The notes: generated by a model not told the origin, from the sequence alone. Shown: positions 19,498 to 29,679, numbered from the stretch's first letter. The stretch: 64,000 nt of DNA from Flavobacterium sp. N1736 (GCF_025947065.1 NZ_CP109994.1:2232001-2296000); one strand, 5' to 3'. Program-made: numbers and translations.

Positions 19498-20679
19498 TTG
19501 AACACTTCTATTTTACAACAAAATATTCAAGACTTCATAAATAAAAATAGCGGTGTTCCGATTACAAAATTAGCGCTTCAAAAAAATCCTTTTCCAGAAG
19601 TGGAATGGATTACGATTTTAAATCAAATCGAAGCCAAAACGAAAGCAAAAGACAAATTACCAACTTGGTTTTCGACCGAAAACATCATTTATCCAAGTAA
19701 AATTTCTGTAGAACAAACTTCTTCTGAAAAAACAGCGGCGTATAAAGCTTCTTTAATTTCAGGAAAAAGTTTAATTGATCTTACCGGAGGTTTTGGCGTT
19801 GATGATTATTATTTTTCTAAGAAATTTAAAACTGTTGCGCATTGCGAAATCAATGAAGATTTATCTGAAATTGTAAAACATAATTTCGAACAATTAAAAA
19901 CAGAAAATTGTACTTTTTATGCCGATGATTCTGAAAATGTTTTAAAAGAATCAGATCAAAAATGGGATTGGATTTACATTGATCCTTCACGAAGAAATGA
20001 TGCAAAAGGCAAAGTTTTTATGCTGAAAGACTGTTTGCCGAATGTTCCTGAATTATTAGATTTTTACTTCGAAAAAAGTGATTCTGTTTTAATAAAAACA
20101 GCGCCTTTGTTAGATATTTCGGCAGGATTATCTGAATTGAAATTCGTAAAAAACATTCATATTATTGCTTTGGAAAATGAAGTGAAAGAATTGCTTTTTG
20201 AAATTCACAATCATTATTCAGGCGAAATAATAATAAAAACCGCCAATATTTTAAAAGACAAAACTGAAACTTTCGACTTTATTTTAGGTGATGAAACTGA
20301 ATTGCCTTTTTATCATTTACCGCAAAAGTTTCTCTACGAACCCAATTCTGCTATTATGAAATCCGGTGGTTTTGATGAAGTTAGTATCCTATTCAAAATA
20401 AATAAACTTCATAAACATTCTCATTTATATACTTCTGATGAATTAATTGATTTTCCCGGAAGATCTTTTGAAATCGAAAAGGTGGTTTCGTACAGCAAAA
20501 ACGATATGAAAGCCACACTTTTAAATCAGCAGGCAAATGTTACCGCGCGAAATTTTCCGGACACGGTAGAAAACATTCGAAAAAAGTGGAAAATAAAAAA
20601 TGGTGGAAATTTGTATTGTTTTTTTACAACAGATAAAAATGATAACAAAATAGTTTTAATTTGCAGAAAAATTACTTAA
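19498..20679 (+). CDS. Class I SAM methyltransferase with THUMP-like C-terminal domain
   Basis: The protein has 393 residues and starts from TTG at 19498, two bases after the preceding stop. The SAM-binding motif is LIDLTGGFGVDDYYFSK at about 98-114 and the catalytic-type loop is DWIYIDPSRR at about 156-165, resembling the DPPR/NPPY class of N-methylases. The C-terminal third (PGRSFEIEKVVSYSKNDM) matches the THUMP-like domain annotated in Bacteroidota. RNA or DNA methylation is likely but the substrate is unknown. Confidence 0.88.
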   Translation: MNTSILQQNIQDFINKNSGVPITKLALQKNPFPEVEWITILNQIEAKTKAKDKLPTWFSTENIIYPSKISVEQTSSEKTAAYKASLISGKSLIDLTGGFGVDDYYFSKKFKTVAHCEINEDLSEIVKHNFEQLKTENCTFYADDSENVLKESDQKWDWIYIDPSRRNDAKGKVFMLKDCLPNVPELLDFYFEKSDSVLIKTAPLLDISAGLSELKFVKNIHIIALENEVKELLFEIHNHYSGEIIIKTANILKDKTETFDFILGDETELPFYHLPQKFLYEPNSAIMKSGGFDEVSILFKINKLHKHSHLYTSDELIDFPGRSFEIEKVVSYSKNDMKATLLNQQANVTARNFPDTVENIRKKWKIKNGGNLYCFFTTDKNDNKIVLICRKIT

Positions 20680-20681
20680 AA

Positions 20682-21245
20682 ATGAAACAACTAATTACAC
20701 TAACTTTTTTTCTATTAACCTTTTCTGCATTTGCCCAAAAACCTTGTGAATACAGCACCAATGTAACTGATTCTATTGGTACTTATAAAGTAACTAACGA
20801 ATATTTGATTAGCGAGAAAAACTTTGGCGGAACTTCTAATTATGTGTTCTTTTCATTGGCACAAACAGATGGTTTACCAACATTAAATCTGCAATTAATT
20901 CAAAAAAGTAAAGATTTTGTAAAAGCGAATTGTTTTGACAAAAACTCAAAAGTGTTTTTACAATTGCAAAACGGCAAAATCGTAACTTTAATACATATTA
21001 ATCAGGAAAACTGCGGAACGCTAATTCGTGATAAAGAATATAATAACAGAGTAAATACCGGAATTTTTATGTTTATGAAAGATAATTTCGAAGAGCTTAA
21101 AAAATCTCCTGTTACCTTAATGCGAATTAAGTATTTAACTGATATTGAAGATTATATTGTAAGAAGCGAAATAACTTCAGAAATGAACCAGAAAGTATAT
21201 CATCCTGATACGTATTTCATGGAAAATATCAGATGCGTTGAGTAA
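20682..21245 (+). CDS. Secreted protein of unknown function
   Basis: There are 187 residues from the ATG at 20682, which begins a signal peptide (MKQLITLTFFLLTFSAFAQ). The mature part has Cys at PCEYST, NCFDKNS, ENCGTL and IRCVE, which could pair. No family is recognised. It lies 2 bases after the methyltransferase stop and abuts, tail to tail, the convergent dipeptidase gene. Confidence 0.75.
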   Translation: MKQLITLTFFLLTFSAFAQKPCEYSTNVTDSIGTYKVTNEYLISEKNFGGTSNYVFFSLAQTDGLPTLNLQLIQKSKDFVKANCFDKNSKVFLQLQNGKIVTLIHINQENCGTLIRDKEYNNRVNTGIFMFMKDNFEELKKSPVTLMRIKYLTDIEDYIVRSEITSEMNQKVYHPDTYFMENIRCVE

Positions 21246-21899
21246 TTAGTTGCAATCCCATTTTTGATTGGAAACCTTATCTTTTAAGCCTGTTTTTAGA
21301 TTATAATGCCACCATTCTGAATCGAAGGAATTGAAGCCATGTTTAATCATTACTTTTTTAAGATATTTTCTATTTGATTTTACTTCATTTGGCAATTTTG
21401 TATAGTTATGACTCGCCTGAATTCCGAAGAAATCAAAAGGAGTTCCCATATCAAGTTCTTTTCCAGTAGCATCGACAAGCGTAATATCAACGGCTCCTCC
21501 TCTATTATGAATGGAGCCTTTTTTTGGATCTGCCACATACTCCGGATTCGAAACTATCTCCCACATTTTCTTTTGAATAGACAAAGGTCGGTAGCAATCA
21601 AAAAGTTTTATTTTATAGCCTTTTTTCATAAAATCTTTATTGGCGGCAACTAAGGCTTCAACGGTTTTTAAACGCAAAACACATTCGGCACAATCATATA
21701 CTTTAGCTTTTAAAAAGTTATCTTCGGTTGCATATTTCATATCATAGATAAAATCTTTACTGTACTCTTTTAAATTCACAAAAGTAGTATCGGCAATTTC
21801 ATGTTTTACAGGTTCTGAATAGGTTTCGTGTTGCGCGTTTGCAGATAGTGTCCCAAAAATAGAAACCAGAAAAAATAAAAAAGTGTTGAATTGTGGCAT
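21246..21899 (-). CDS. D-alanyl-D-alanine dipeptidase, VanX/DdpX family (M15D)
   Basis: This zinc dipeptidase cleaves D-Ala-D-Ala. All zinc and catalytic residues are present: His131 and Asp138 in SIHNRGGAVDITL, Glu195 and His198 in EWWHY, and the substrate-binding Arg104 in DCYRP. A signal peptide (residues 1-22, SANAQ) points to the periplasm, so peptidoglycan turnover or D-Ala recovery is more likely than glycopeptide resistance; no vanH or vanA is near. Its stop codon begins one base after the stop of the convergent gene. Confidence 0.92.
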   Translation of the reverse strand: MPQFNTFLFFLVSIFGTLSANAQHETYSEPVKHEIADTTFVNLKEYSKDFIYDMKYATEDNFLKAKVYDCAECVLRLKTVEALVAANKDFMKKGYKIKLFDCYRPLSIQKKMWEIVSNPEYVADPKKGSIHNRGGAVDITLVDATGKELDMGTPFDFFGIQASHNYTKLPNEVKSNRKYLKKVMIKHGFNSFDSEWWHYNLKTGLKDKVSNQKWDCN

Positions 21900-21973
21900 G
21901 AAAATGGCGTTTTAAATGTAAAGCTTTTCTCAAAAGTAAATAAATTATTTATCAATCTTATTAAATATCAATC

Positions 21974-22537
21974 ATGAAAAAATTTACTTTCTTATTCTTT
22001 CTTCTTCCATTTATAGAAAATTCTCAGGAAATACAATATTCAGAACCATCAAAATTCATTGAAAAATCAGGTTATGTACAGATAAACATGTCCGAAAATG
22101 AAAAGACTTTATTTAAATCCGGTTTGGGAGAAACTGTTTCATTTTATCCAAGTGAGATTATTGATTTAAAACAAAATACAAAAATATCAGGCTTAGCCGT
22201 AGAAAGCACTTACATCATAAAAGATTATCCAAACAGACCAACTGAATATACAAAAGAAACGGCATGGATTGGAACGGATGAAATACCTGATTTAATTATT
22301 TGGTTTGAAAATTATGTTATTCCGAATATGGATTTGGCGGCAAAAGAAAAGAAAATAGTAAAATATATCTTTAACACGAAGGAAATTCAATTGAAATTTG
22401 AAAATTATAATACAACCCAAACTTTTACTGTAATAATCAAAAACTCAAATTATAAAGACAAATATTTCTGGACAGAAGCAAGAGTAAAAGATATTCCGAA
22501 TATCCTGTTAACTTTGAAATACCTTCAATCTAAATAA
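21974..22537 (+). CDS. Secreted hypothetical protein
   Basis: There are 187 residues with a weak signal peptide (MKKFTFLFFLLPFIENSQE). The mature part is beta-rich, with a Trp-containing stretch (AWIGTDEIPDLIIWFENY), and ends in DIPNILLTLKYLQSK. I recognise no family. It is divergent from the dipeptidase, 75 bases apart, and followed by a dispersed repeat. Confidence 0.7.
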   Translation: MKKFTFLFFLLPFIENSQEIQYSEPSKFIEKSGYVQINMSENEKTLFKSGLGETVSFYPSEIIDLKQNTKISGLAVESTYIIKDYPNRPTEYTKETAWIGTDEIPDLIIWFENYVIPNMDLAAKEKKIVKYIFNTKEIQLKFENYNTTQTFTVIIKNSNYKDKYFWTEARVKDIPNILLTLKYLQSK

Positions 22538-22599
22538 AATTGTATTTTTCTTTTAAACTGAACTTTAATTGTAACACTTTACGATAATTCTTGTCTTTT

Positions 22600-22800
22600 A
22601 ATGAAAGTGTAGTCTCTACGGGACATTTTTTTGCGGTTCTAATTATTTGTTACCAACATTTAATCTCTACGAGATATGATTTTAGCATTTAAATATGAAT
22701 AAAAGCTACCAAAAAATAATCCGTTAGGATTAAAATGTTGGTAGAAAAACATATCCGACACAAAAAAATATCCCGTAGGGATTATACCTTTTTACGCTAA
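22600..22800. repeat. Intergenic repeat with TCTCTACGAGAT / TCCCGTAGGGATTATA elements
   Basis: The 290 bases between the flanking genes hold no ORF but a structured element. Short near-palindromes recur (CTCTACGGGA at about 22613, CTCTACGAGATAT at about 22664, CCCGTAGGGATTATA at about 22774). ACCAACATTTAATC at 22652 pairs imperfectly with GATTAAAATGTTGGT at about 22729. Motifs of this look are scattered in flavobacterial genomes, so it is probably a non-coding dispersed repeat. Confidence 0.65.
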
Positions 22801-22827
22801 TAATTTAAATTCCTTAAACCTGACATT

Positions 22828-24579
22828 ATGCGAAACAAAATAATTATATCATTTCTAATTTTATTTCTAATTAGTTTCAACTTATCGGCTCAGCAAACAA
22901 AAGCTGCAAAATTAAACAGCGACACAAGCGATTATGATATTCAGGATAGTATATTGATAAAAACACGTGACGGCGGAATATTATCGGCAATAATGATTCG
23001 TAAAAAAGGAGAAACTAATCCTAAACCTGTGATTCTGCAATACACTATTTATGTTCGGGATAAAGGCAGAGATATAAAAACCTTAAAAGAATCTGCAGAT
23101 CATGGATATGTTGGCGTTATTGTATATTCGAGAGGAAAGCGTTTTAGTCCTGATGAAATAAATCCGTACGAAAATGAAAGCAACGATACGTATGATGCCA
23201 TTGACTGGATTAGTAAACAAAAATGGTGCAACGGAAGCGTTGGTATGTTTGGCGGAAGTTACAATGGTTTTACGCAATGGGCAGCTTGCAAAACACCTCA
23301 TCCGGCGCTTAAAACAATTGTTCCCTATGTAGCGAACAGACCCGGAATGGGTTTGCCAATGGAAAATAATATTTTTATAAACCCCAATTATGAATGGGCT
23401 TTTTATGTTGGCAACAATAAATTTTTAGATACTGTTGCCGGAAATAACAGACCGCGTTTTAGGGGATTGCAATTTAAATGGTGGGAATCCGGCGCAGCGT
23501 ACAAAAAACTGGACAGCATTGATGGCGAACCAAACCGATGGTTTCAAAAATGGATTAAGCATCCTTCATTCGACAATTACTGGCAAAAAATGGCGCCTTA
23601 TAAAACTGATTTCTCTAAGATCAAAATTCCTGTTTTAGCCTTTGATGGTTATTATAATGATTCGCAAAACTCCAGTTTATATTATTTAAGAGAACTTCAA
23701 AAATACAGTCCAAAAACACCCGCTTATTTGATTATTGGTCCGTATGGTCATTTTGGAACTCAAATTGGCGGCGAAGCTATTATTAATGATTATAAAGTTG
23801 ATGCAAATGCACTAATCGACATCAAAAAAATAACATATCAATGGTTTGATTATATTTTAAAAAATGGTGCTAAACCTGAAGTTTTAAAAGATAAAATCAA
23901 TTATGAAGTTATGGGTGCGAATGAATGGAAAAGTGCTCCATCGATAGAAAAAATGCATAATGATTTTCTAACTTTTTATCTGATTGATACTAAATTAGAA
24001 ACCTTTTATAGGGCGAGTTCTAAAAAACCGGATAGAAAAACATTTCTATTGCAAAAAGTAGATTTTGCAGACAGGCAAAACAGCAGCAACAACGACTATT
24101 ATCCGGGTCCGATAATTAAAAAAGAATTGGATACAACCAGCGGATTTAAGTTTATAACCGAACCTTTAAAAGAACAATTGATTGTAAATGGTTCTTTTTT
24201 AGGTGAACTAAAAATAAGCATCAACAAAAAAGATGTGGATCTTGGTGTCACTATTTATGAAGTAACGCCAAATGGCGAATATTTTCATTTATCTTATTAT
24301 ATTGGGCGCGCCAGTTATGCAAAAGATATGGAAAAGAGAAATTTGTTAGAACCAAATACAATTGAAACCATTGCTTTTGCAAATACACATTTAATTAGCA
24401 AACAAGTCAGTAAGGGAAGTCGATTGCTTATTGTAATTGATGTTAATAAAAATGCGTTTTCTCAGTTAAATTACGGAACCGGAAAAGATGCAAGCGAAGA
24501 AACAATTCAAGACGCTAAAGAACCTTTGCAGATAAAATGGTACACGGATAGTTTTGTAAAAATTCCTGTTTTGAGATAA
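22828..24579 (+). CDS. CocE/NonD-family hydrolase (X-Pro dipeptidyl-peptidase S15 type)
   Basis: This is a secreted alpha/beta hydrolase of 583 residues with a signal peptide ending LSAQQ. The nucleophile elbow GGSYNG places Ser at 144. The acid Asp is probably in AFDGYYNDSQ at about 272, and the His in IIGPYGHFGT at about 308. The C-terminal jellyroll (NGSFLGELKISINKKDVDLG onward) is the X-Pro dipeptidase C-terminal domain. Esters, amides or acyl-amino acids are family substrates; the actual one is unknown. Confidence 0.9.
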   Translation: MRNKIIISFLILFLISFNLSAQQTKAAKLNSDTSDYDIQDSILIKTRDGGILSAIMIRKKGETNPKPVILQYTIYVRDKGRDIKTLKESADHGYVGVIVYSRGKRFSPDEINPYENESNDTYDAIDWISKQKWCNGSVGMFGGSYNGFTQWAACKTPHPALKTIVPYVANRPGMGLPMENNIFINPNYEWAFYVGNNKFLDTVAGNNRPRFRGLQFKWWESGAAYKKLDSIDGEPNRWFQKWIKHPSFDNYWQKMAPYKTDFSKIKIPVLAFDGYYNDSQNSSLYYLRELQKYSPKTPAYLIIGPYGHFGTQIGGEAIINDYKVDANALIDIKKITYQWFDYILKNGAKPEVLKDKINYEVMGANEWKSAPSIEKMHNDFLTFYLIDTKLETFYRASSKKPDRKTFLLQKVDFADRQNSSNNDYYPGPIIKKELDTTSGFKFITEPLKEQLIVNGSFLGELKISINKKDVDLGVTIYEVTPNGEYFHLSYYIGRASYAKDMEKRNLLEPNTIETIAFANTHLISKQVSKGSRLLIVIDVNKNAFSQLNYGTGKDASEETIQDAKEPLQIKWYTDSFVKIPVLR

Positions 24580-24584
24580 TAAAC

Positions 24585-25280
24585 TCAGATCATTTTTTGC
24601 CTGATTTCTTTATACCTGGAGCGTCCTACAGGCAGTATTTCTGCATTTTTGAGCAACATACCGTATTTTCCACCGGGTTCGACAATTAGTCGATCTGCTT
24701 CATGCCAACAAATAATAAACGATTTGTGTATTCGCTCAAATGATGGCGGGAGTAATTTTTCCAGCGACTCCAGCGATTTATCGTGCAGTTCAATGCTATT
24801 ATCTGATAAATGCAATTCCGTATAAATTCCTGCTCCCTTAATATATAGTATATCAGAAATTCTGATCAGTTTGACCGTTTTTGCTTTTTTTACAGCCAGA
24901 AACTTAATATCCTGATTTAATTGTTTCTCGGGTGTTGTAAAACGTAAAAAGGCTTGTGATAATCTGTTTTCATCAAAAGGTTTGGGTACAAAATCTAATA
25001 CGCCATATGCAAAAGCCGTAATTGCTTTATCTGTATAAGCTGAAATAATAATGGTTTGAAAAGACCGTGCTACAAAAGCTTTCAGGACATCAAATCCGTC
25101 TTCGCCATTTAAATTTAAATCCAGCAATAGCAAATCGATCTCGTGCTGATCAATACTGCTTAATCCAGTTTCAAGTGAGTCCGAAAGTAAAATGTTCACA
25201 TCTTTATCAAAGAAATTTCGGGTCATTCTTTCAATTCGTTTGGCAATTCGTGCTTCGTCTTCAATAATCAAAATCTTCAT
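24585..25280 (-). CDS. LytTR-family response regulator
   Basis: The receiver domain has phospho-acceptor Asp54 in LLLDLNLNGEDG and the conserved Lys in FVPKPF. The LytTR DNA-binding domain starts at about 130 (VKLIRISDILYIKGAGIYTELHL) and ends at SRYKEIRQKMI. The gene overlaps the sensor gene by 4 bases (ATGA), so the two are translationally coupled. Both face away from the TonB-dependent receptor at 27049, which is the obvious candidate target. Confidence 0.93.
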   Translation of the reverse strand: MKILIIEDEARIAKRIERMTRNFFDKDVNILLSDSLETGLSSIDQHEIDLLLLDLNLNGEDGFDVLKAFVARSFQTIIISAYTDKAITAFAYGVLDFVPKPFDENRLSQAFLRFTTPEKQLNQDIKFLAVKKAKTVKLIRISDILYIKGAGIYTELHLSDNSIELHDKSLESLEKLLPPSFERIHKSFIICWHEADRLIVEPGGKYGMLLKNAEILPVGRSRYKEIRQKMI

Positions 25281-26923
25281 CTTTTCTCAAAAATTTTAAT
25301 TGTGGTTTGCCAGCCTTCTTTTACCGCACAGGAATCAAAAGACCAATTATCGCCATAACTTTCGTCTAATCTGGCTTTTATATACTTAAAACCGGTTCCA
25401 TTACTTCTGTCTTTCTTTGTTTGTCTGTTTTTTGCAATAGTTTGCAATGTATACTCTTTATAGTTTTTTTCTCTTATAAAACTCAGGCAAAAACAAATAC
25501 AGCCTTTTTCAGGCGGCAAACTGTGTGTAATTCCGTTTTCTATAATAGTATGAATAATCGCAGGCGGAATCTCTTCATTTTCATCAATATTTTTTTCTTG
25601 CCAATCGTAGCAAACTTCTTTACGAAAAGACATTACTTCGAGATGTTTTCGGCATAATTGAATTTCTTCTCTTATTGGTATCAATGTATCTTCGGCAATA
25701 GAATTCATGATATCAAACTCGTCTGCCAGCGCGCGAATAAATACAACGCCTTGCTGCGGTGATTCTTCAACCCAATCAATTAAGGAAGTTAAGGTATTAC
25801 GAAGAAAATGAGGCTGAATATTTTTCTTAATCAGTTCTAACTGTAATCTTGACGAAAGTAATAATGATGCGTTATGCGCTTCTTCGATTGCTTTGGCGCG
25901 AATAGTATGCAGATAAAGCATGCAAAGTACGATAATGGTGAAAGCGATAAACAATCCAAAATCATAAAATAAAAAGTAATTAACAGCCACACTTGCCACT
26001 AAACCGAGTACAACAATTATTCCTCCCTTAATTTGTCGAGCTGCAGCATTAGTAGCGACCGCAATAGAAATAAGCCACATTGCATCGCTAAAAAGTATGG
26101 CAGTAAGATCATAATGATGATAATTTAAAATATAAATACCAATAAGTCCCGAAAATAAAATAAGCAAATACAGCCGCTTTTTTTCGAATTCAAACTGCAG
26201 CATAAAATACCACGGAACGAGCATCGAGATTGCAAACGTAATCCAGCCAACGATCTCTAAACGGGAATAAAATTGGGTGTATGGAATGTTGATATAAAAC
26301 TTTACGTATTCTATGATTAATAAGCAGAAGAAAAACAGACATATTATTGCAAAAAGCAAAACTGTTGTTTCTTTACGGGTACTATTGATATACAGAAAAG
26401 AATAATAGATAGCGGCAATTAAAAAAGCTCCCGCCATGAGGTTCATAAAAGACATGACAATAAGCGGTGCACGATGAAGTCTTAAATAGCTTTCGAGTTT
26501 AATATCAATTCCGCGTTTTGCCTCTTGTAATTGCGTTTGTGTTCCAATAATAGTAACAATGTGTTTGCCTATATTGGCTCGTTTTTCGGGTATTTGATAA
26601 TATGTCATTTCGGTTCCGGGTACTTCGGGCTGACCTGATTTTGCCATTTTACCGTTGCTTCCCACTAAAATACCATCCCAATACACATCAAAAGCACCAA
26701 AAGCATTTACCTGTAAACCTAATGGTCCGGCATTATTATCACGTTTAACAAGCTTTAATGGTATTTGAACTTTAAAAATATCTTGTGCAGATTTACCCAA
26801 ATAATCCTGTACACGATCTTCATTAACATAGTACGATGCATCCGATTTTACATAATCAGTATATTGTTTACATGACGTAAACAAAAGCAGTAAAAAAAAG
26901 GTAAAAAAGGCAAATCGATACAT
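25277..26923 (-). CDS. LytS-type histidine kinase with 7TM sensory module
   Basis: The protein has 548 residues from the ATG at 26923, which starts a hydrophobic leader (MYRFAFFTFFLLLLFTSCKQ); an upstream start adds 22 residues. The leader ends in a Cys, like a lipobox. A soluble beta-domain (about 40-150) is followed by seven membrane segments (about 155-365), matching a 7TMR-DISM layout. The His box is IQPHFLRNTL. The ATPase part is degenerate: GTGFKYIKARL is seen but no full N-box run. It signals to the LytTR regulator it overlaps. The ligand is unknown. Confidence 0.88.
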   Translation of the reverse strand: MYRFAFFTFFLLLLFTSCKQYTDYVKSDASYYVNEDRVQDYLGKSAQDIFKVQIPLKLVKRDNNAGPLGLQVNAFGAFDVYWDGILVGSNGKMAKSGQPEVPGTEMTYYQIPEKRANIGKHIVTIIGTQTQLQEAKRGIDIKLESYLRLHRAPLIVMSFMNLMAGAFLIAAIYYSFLYINSTRKETTVLLFAIICLFFFCLLIIEYVKFYINIPYTQFYSRLEIVGWITFAISMLVPWYFMLQFEFEKKRLYLLILFSGLIGIYILNYHHYDLTAILFSDAMWLISIAVATNAAARQIKGGIIVVLGLVASVAVNYFLFYDFGLFIAFTIIVLCMLYLHTIRAKAIEEAHNASLLLSSRLQLELIKKNIQPHFLRNTLTSLIDWVEESPQQGVVFIRALADEFDIMNSIAEDTLIPIREEIQLCRKHLEVMSFRKEVCYDWQEKNIDENEEIPPAIIHTIIENGITHSLPPEKGCICFCLSFIREKNYKEYTLQTIAKNRQTKKDRSNGTGFKYIKARLDESYGDNWSFDSCAVKEGWQTTIKIFEKR

Positions 26924-27048
26924 AAGATAAAGATAGAATAAATATCGAATTGGGAAATGCATTTCAAAAGGTGTTAGAGCCGTTTGCATGTTTTCAAAAG
27001 CAGTGTTTTGTTTTATGATTTAATCTTGCAGTATCAAAACCTTATAAT

Positions 27049-29424
27049 ATGAAAACCTTAATAATCAGTATTCTAATCTTATTTTTTCAGCTTTCTGTCG
27101 TCGCGCAGCAAAGCACTGTTTCCGGTAAAGTACAGGATAATACCACTAAAGAAGCGTTGCCGTATGTAACAATCGCTGTAAAAGACAGCAACTCAAAAAT
27201 ACTGGCTGCGGGCATTACTGATGATTATGGCGCTTTTAATCTGGACGGATTACCATTGGGAAAAATGACCGTAACTTTCAGTTTTTTGGGTTATCAGTCT
27301 TATAGTCAACCGTTGGAAATTATTGCAGCTCATACAAAAATACAACTCGGAACTATTGGTTTAAATAATGATGCCGTGCAATTAAATGCAGTCGAAATTA
27401 ACGGAACAAAATCTAATATTAGTTTAAAAATAGATAAAAAAGTTTTTGAAGTTGGTAAAGATGTGCTTTCGCAGAATGGCTCTGCTCATGATGTTTTAAA
27501 TGGAGTGCCATCTATAGCGGTAAGCCCAACGGGAGCAATAAGTCTTCGTGGCAACAGCAGTGTATTAGTTCTTATAAATGGTCGTCAGTCCGGTCTTACA
27601 CAAGGCAATGCACTTGATCAGATCGCCGCAGACCAAATTGACCGAATAGAAGTAATTACGAATCCTTCATCGAGATATGACGCTGCCGGTTCTGCCGGTA
27701 TTATCAATATTATATTGAAAAAAAACAAAAAAAGTGGTTTTAGCGGTCAGGTTCGATTAGTTGCGGGTTCGCCTAACGATAGCCGCCTTAACCCAAGTAT
27801 CAATTATAAATCAGATAAGATCAACATTTTTTCTAATTTCAGCATTCGCTCTTCTGATTATGTTGGTTTATACACTACAAATCAATCCACTACTAATGGC
27901 ACACCCACTTTAATGAACCGCGTACAAAATGAAGATCGTCATGACGACGGCAAATTACTGTATCTGGGTGCTGATTATTTTATTAACGAACATCAAACTA
28001 TAACCACCGCTTTTTTAAAAAATGCTACACACGACAATGATAAAACTGATTTATTTTATGATTACAGTAATCCTTCAAGTACTATCCAGGATAGTATCCT
28101 GACAAGACACGGCAAATCACTTGAAAAAAGAGATTACAGCCAATTAGAATTTAATTATACGCATACATTTAAACAGCCCGAAAAAAAATGGACTATTGAT
28201 ATGCAGTATGATTGGTGGAACAGCGATAAAAAATGGAATCTTACAACACAGCGTTTGTCGCCAACGCCATTAGATTATCCCGGTATTAGAACGAGCTCTA
28301 TTGGCAACAGCAAAGATTTTCTTGCCAAGAGTGATTTTATACAGCCTGTTGATAGTGTTTCGGTATTTGAGTTTGGAATTAAAACTGAAATCCGTAAAGT
28401 TTCGAGTAATTTTTTAGCTGAACAAGAGCAGGATAATATCTGGAACGTTTACCAAAATATTGATAATCACTTAAATTATGCCGAAAACATTTCCGGTGCT
28501 TATGTGCAATTTAACAGCAAGGTTAAACACTTTTCTTATATGCTGGGTTTGCGTACAGAGTTAACCCATATTTCGATCACAGATATTCAAAACACATATA
28601 ATGATACGAAAAACTACAATAAATTGTTTCCAACCGTTAATATGAGTTATAAGTTTGAAACCTCAACTTTACAGCTCAATTACAGCAAGCGCATTAACCG
28701 CCCTGATTTGTATGAGTTGTATCCTTTTAATGAGTTAACGGATTTAAACGCACAATATATTGGTAATCCTGATCTTAACCCTTCTTATTCGGATGTTTTT
28801 GAAATGGCTTTCCTTAAAACATGGAAAACACTGACATTGAATCCTTCCGTTTATTACCAGCGTGAGAATGGTTATATTCAGGATTTTACCTATCGTGAAA
28901 ATGATATTTTTTACACAACGCCTATTAATATCGATTACGAAATACGCAGCGGTATAGAACTTTCTGCATTATACAATCCGATGAAATGGCTGCAGATCAA
29001 TGCCGAAATGAATTTTTATCGCTTTGAACAAAAAGGAAATTATCAGGAAAAAAATCTTGACTATGACGGAGAAACCTTTACCGGACGTTTGAGTACGCAG
29101 ATCAAGCTTCCGTCTAAATTCAGTTTTCAGGGTCGTTATAACTTTCGTGGAGAACAGCAAAATGCACAAACAAAAAATGAAGCATTGCAATCAATCGATT
29201 TTGGTTTGAGCAAGATTTTATTAAAAGACAAAGCAACTATTGTATTTGATGTTTCAAATGCTTTCAATTTGCGCCAAAACAAAAGTACCACGACCGGAAC
29301 AGATTATTTATTTACCCAAAACAGTATTCCAAACGCTGCCCGATACCGACTTAGTTTTGTTTATCGTTTTAACCTGACTGATCCAAAAGTAATCCGACAA
29401 GCCAATAGTGCCAATCGTAATTAA
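27049..29424 (+). CDS. TonB-dependent outer-membrane receptor, OMP_b-brl family
   Basis: This is a ligand-gated outer-membrane channel of 791 residues. It has a signal peptide (ends VVAQQ), a CarboxypepD_reg-like beta-sandwich at about 22-105 (SGKVQDNTTKEALPYVTIAV), and a plug domain (ILKKNKKSGFSGQVR follows the RIEVITNPSSRYDAAGSAG signature at about 196-214). A 14-strand-type barrel with YSKRINRPDLYELYPF and GNPDLNPSYSD motifs follows. The C-terminus ends after the last strand in a short polar tail. No SusD partner is adjacent, so it is not a canonical polysaccharide locus. Confidence 0.9.
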   Translation: MKTLIISILILFFQLSVVAQQSTVSGKVQDNTTKEALPYVTIAVKDSNSKILAAGITDDYGAFNLDGLPLGKMTVTFSFLGYQSYSQPLEIIAAHTKIQLGTIGLNNDAVQLNAVEINGTKSNISLKIDKKVFEVGKDVLSQNGSAHDVLNGVPSIAVSPTGAISLRGNSSVLVLINGRQSGLTQGNALDQIAADQIDRIEVITNPSSRYDAAGSAGIINIILKKNKKSGFSGQVRLVAGSPNDSRLNPSINYKSDKINIFSNFSIRSSDYVGLYTTNQSTTNGTPTLMNRVQNEDRHDDGKLLYLGADYFINEHQTITTAFLKNATHDNDKTDLFYDYSNPSSTIQDSILTRHGKSLEKRDYSQLEFNYTHTFKQPEKKWTIDMQYDWWNSDKKWNLTTQRLSPTPLDYPGIRTSSIGNSKDFLAKSDFIQPVDSVSVFEFGIKTEIRKVSSNFLAEQEQDNIWNVYQNIDNHLNYAENISGAYVQFNSKVKHFSYMLGLRTELTHISITDIQNTYNDTKNYNKLFPTVNMSYKFETSTLQLNYSKRINRPDLYELYPFNELTDLNAQYIGNPDLNPSYSDVFEMAFLKTWKTLTLNPSVYYQRENGYIQDFTYRENDIFYTTPINIDYEIRSGIELSALYNPMKWLQINAEMNFYRFEQKGNYQEKNLDYDGETFTGRLSTQIKLPSKFSFQGRYNFRGEQQNAQTKNEALQSIDFGLSKILLKDKATIVFDVSNAFNLRQNKSTTTGTDYLFTQNSIPNAARYRLSFVYRFNLTDPKVIRQANSANRN

Positions 29425-29679
29425 TAATCAAATTATTTACTGAAAATTTAGTAGTTTTTTTATGATGTTTTATTCAATAATAATGAATATATTCGTATTA
29501 TATTTATCACAAAACCTTAATTTTCAAATACTTAAAACAATAAAAACCTATCATTCTTTATTTTTAAAGATCATCAAAGCCCGCCTTCTGCATTAGCAAC
29601 TACAGCAGAAATAAGATTATTTATTTGAGGAACAGAGCATACAGTGTTACTTACTATTATCAAAACCTAAATTAATCTT

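Noticed and set aside
21246-21899. Glycopeptide resistance gene vanX
   Set aside because: The catalytic residues fit, but there is a signal peptide and no vanH, vanA or vanRS next to it, so it is more likely a housekeeping peptidoglycan dipeptidase.
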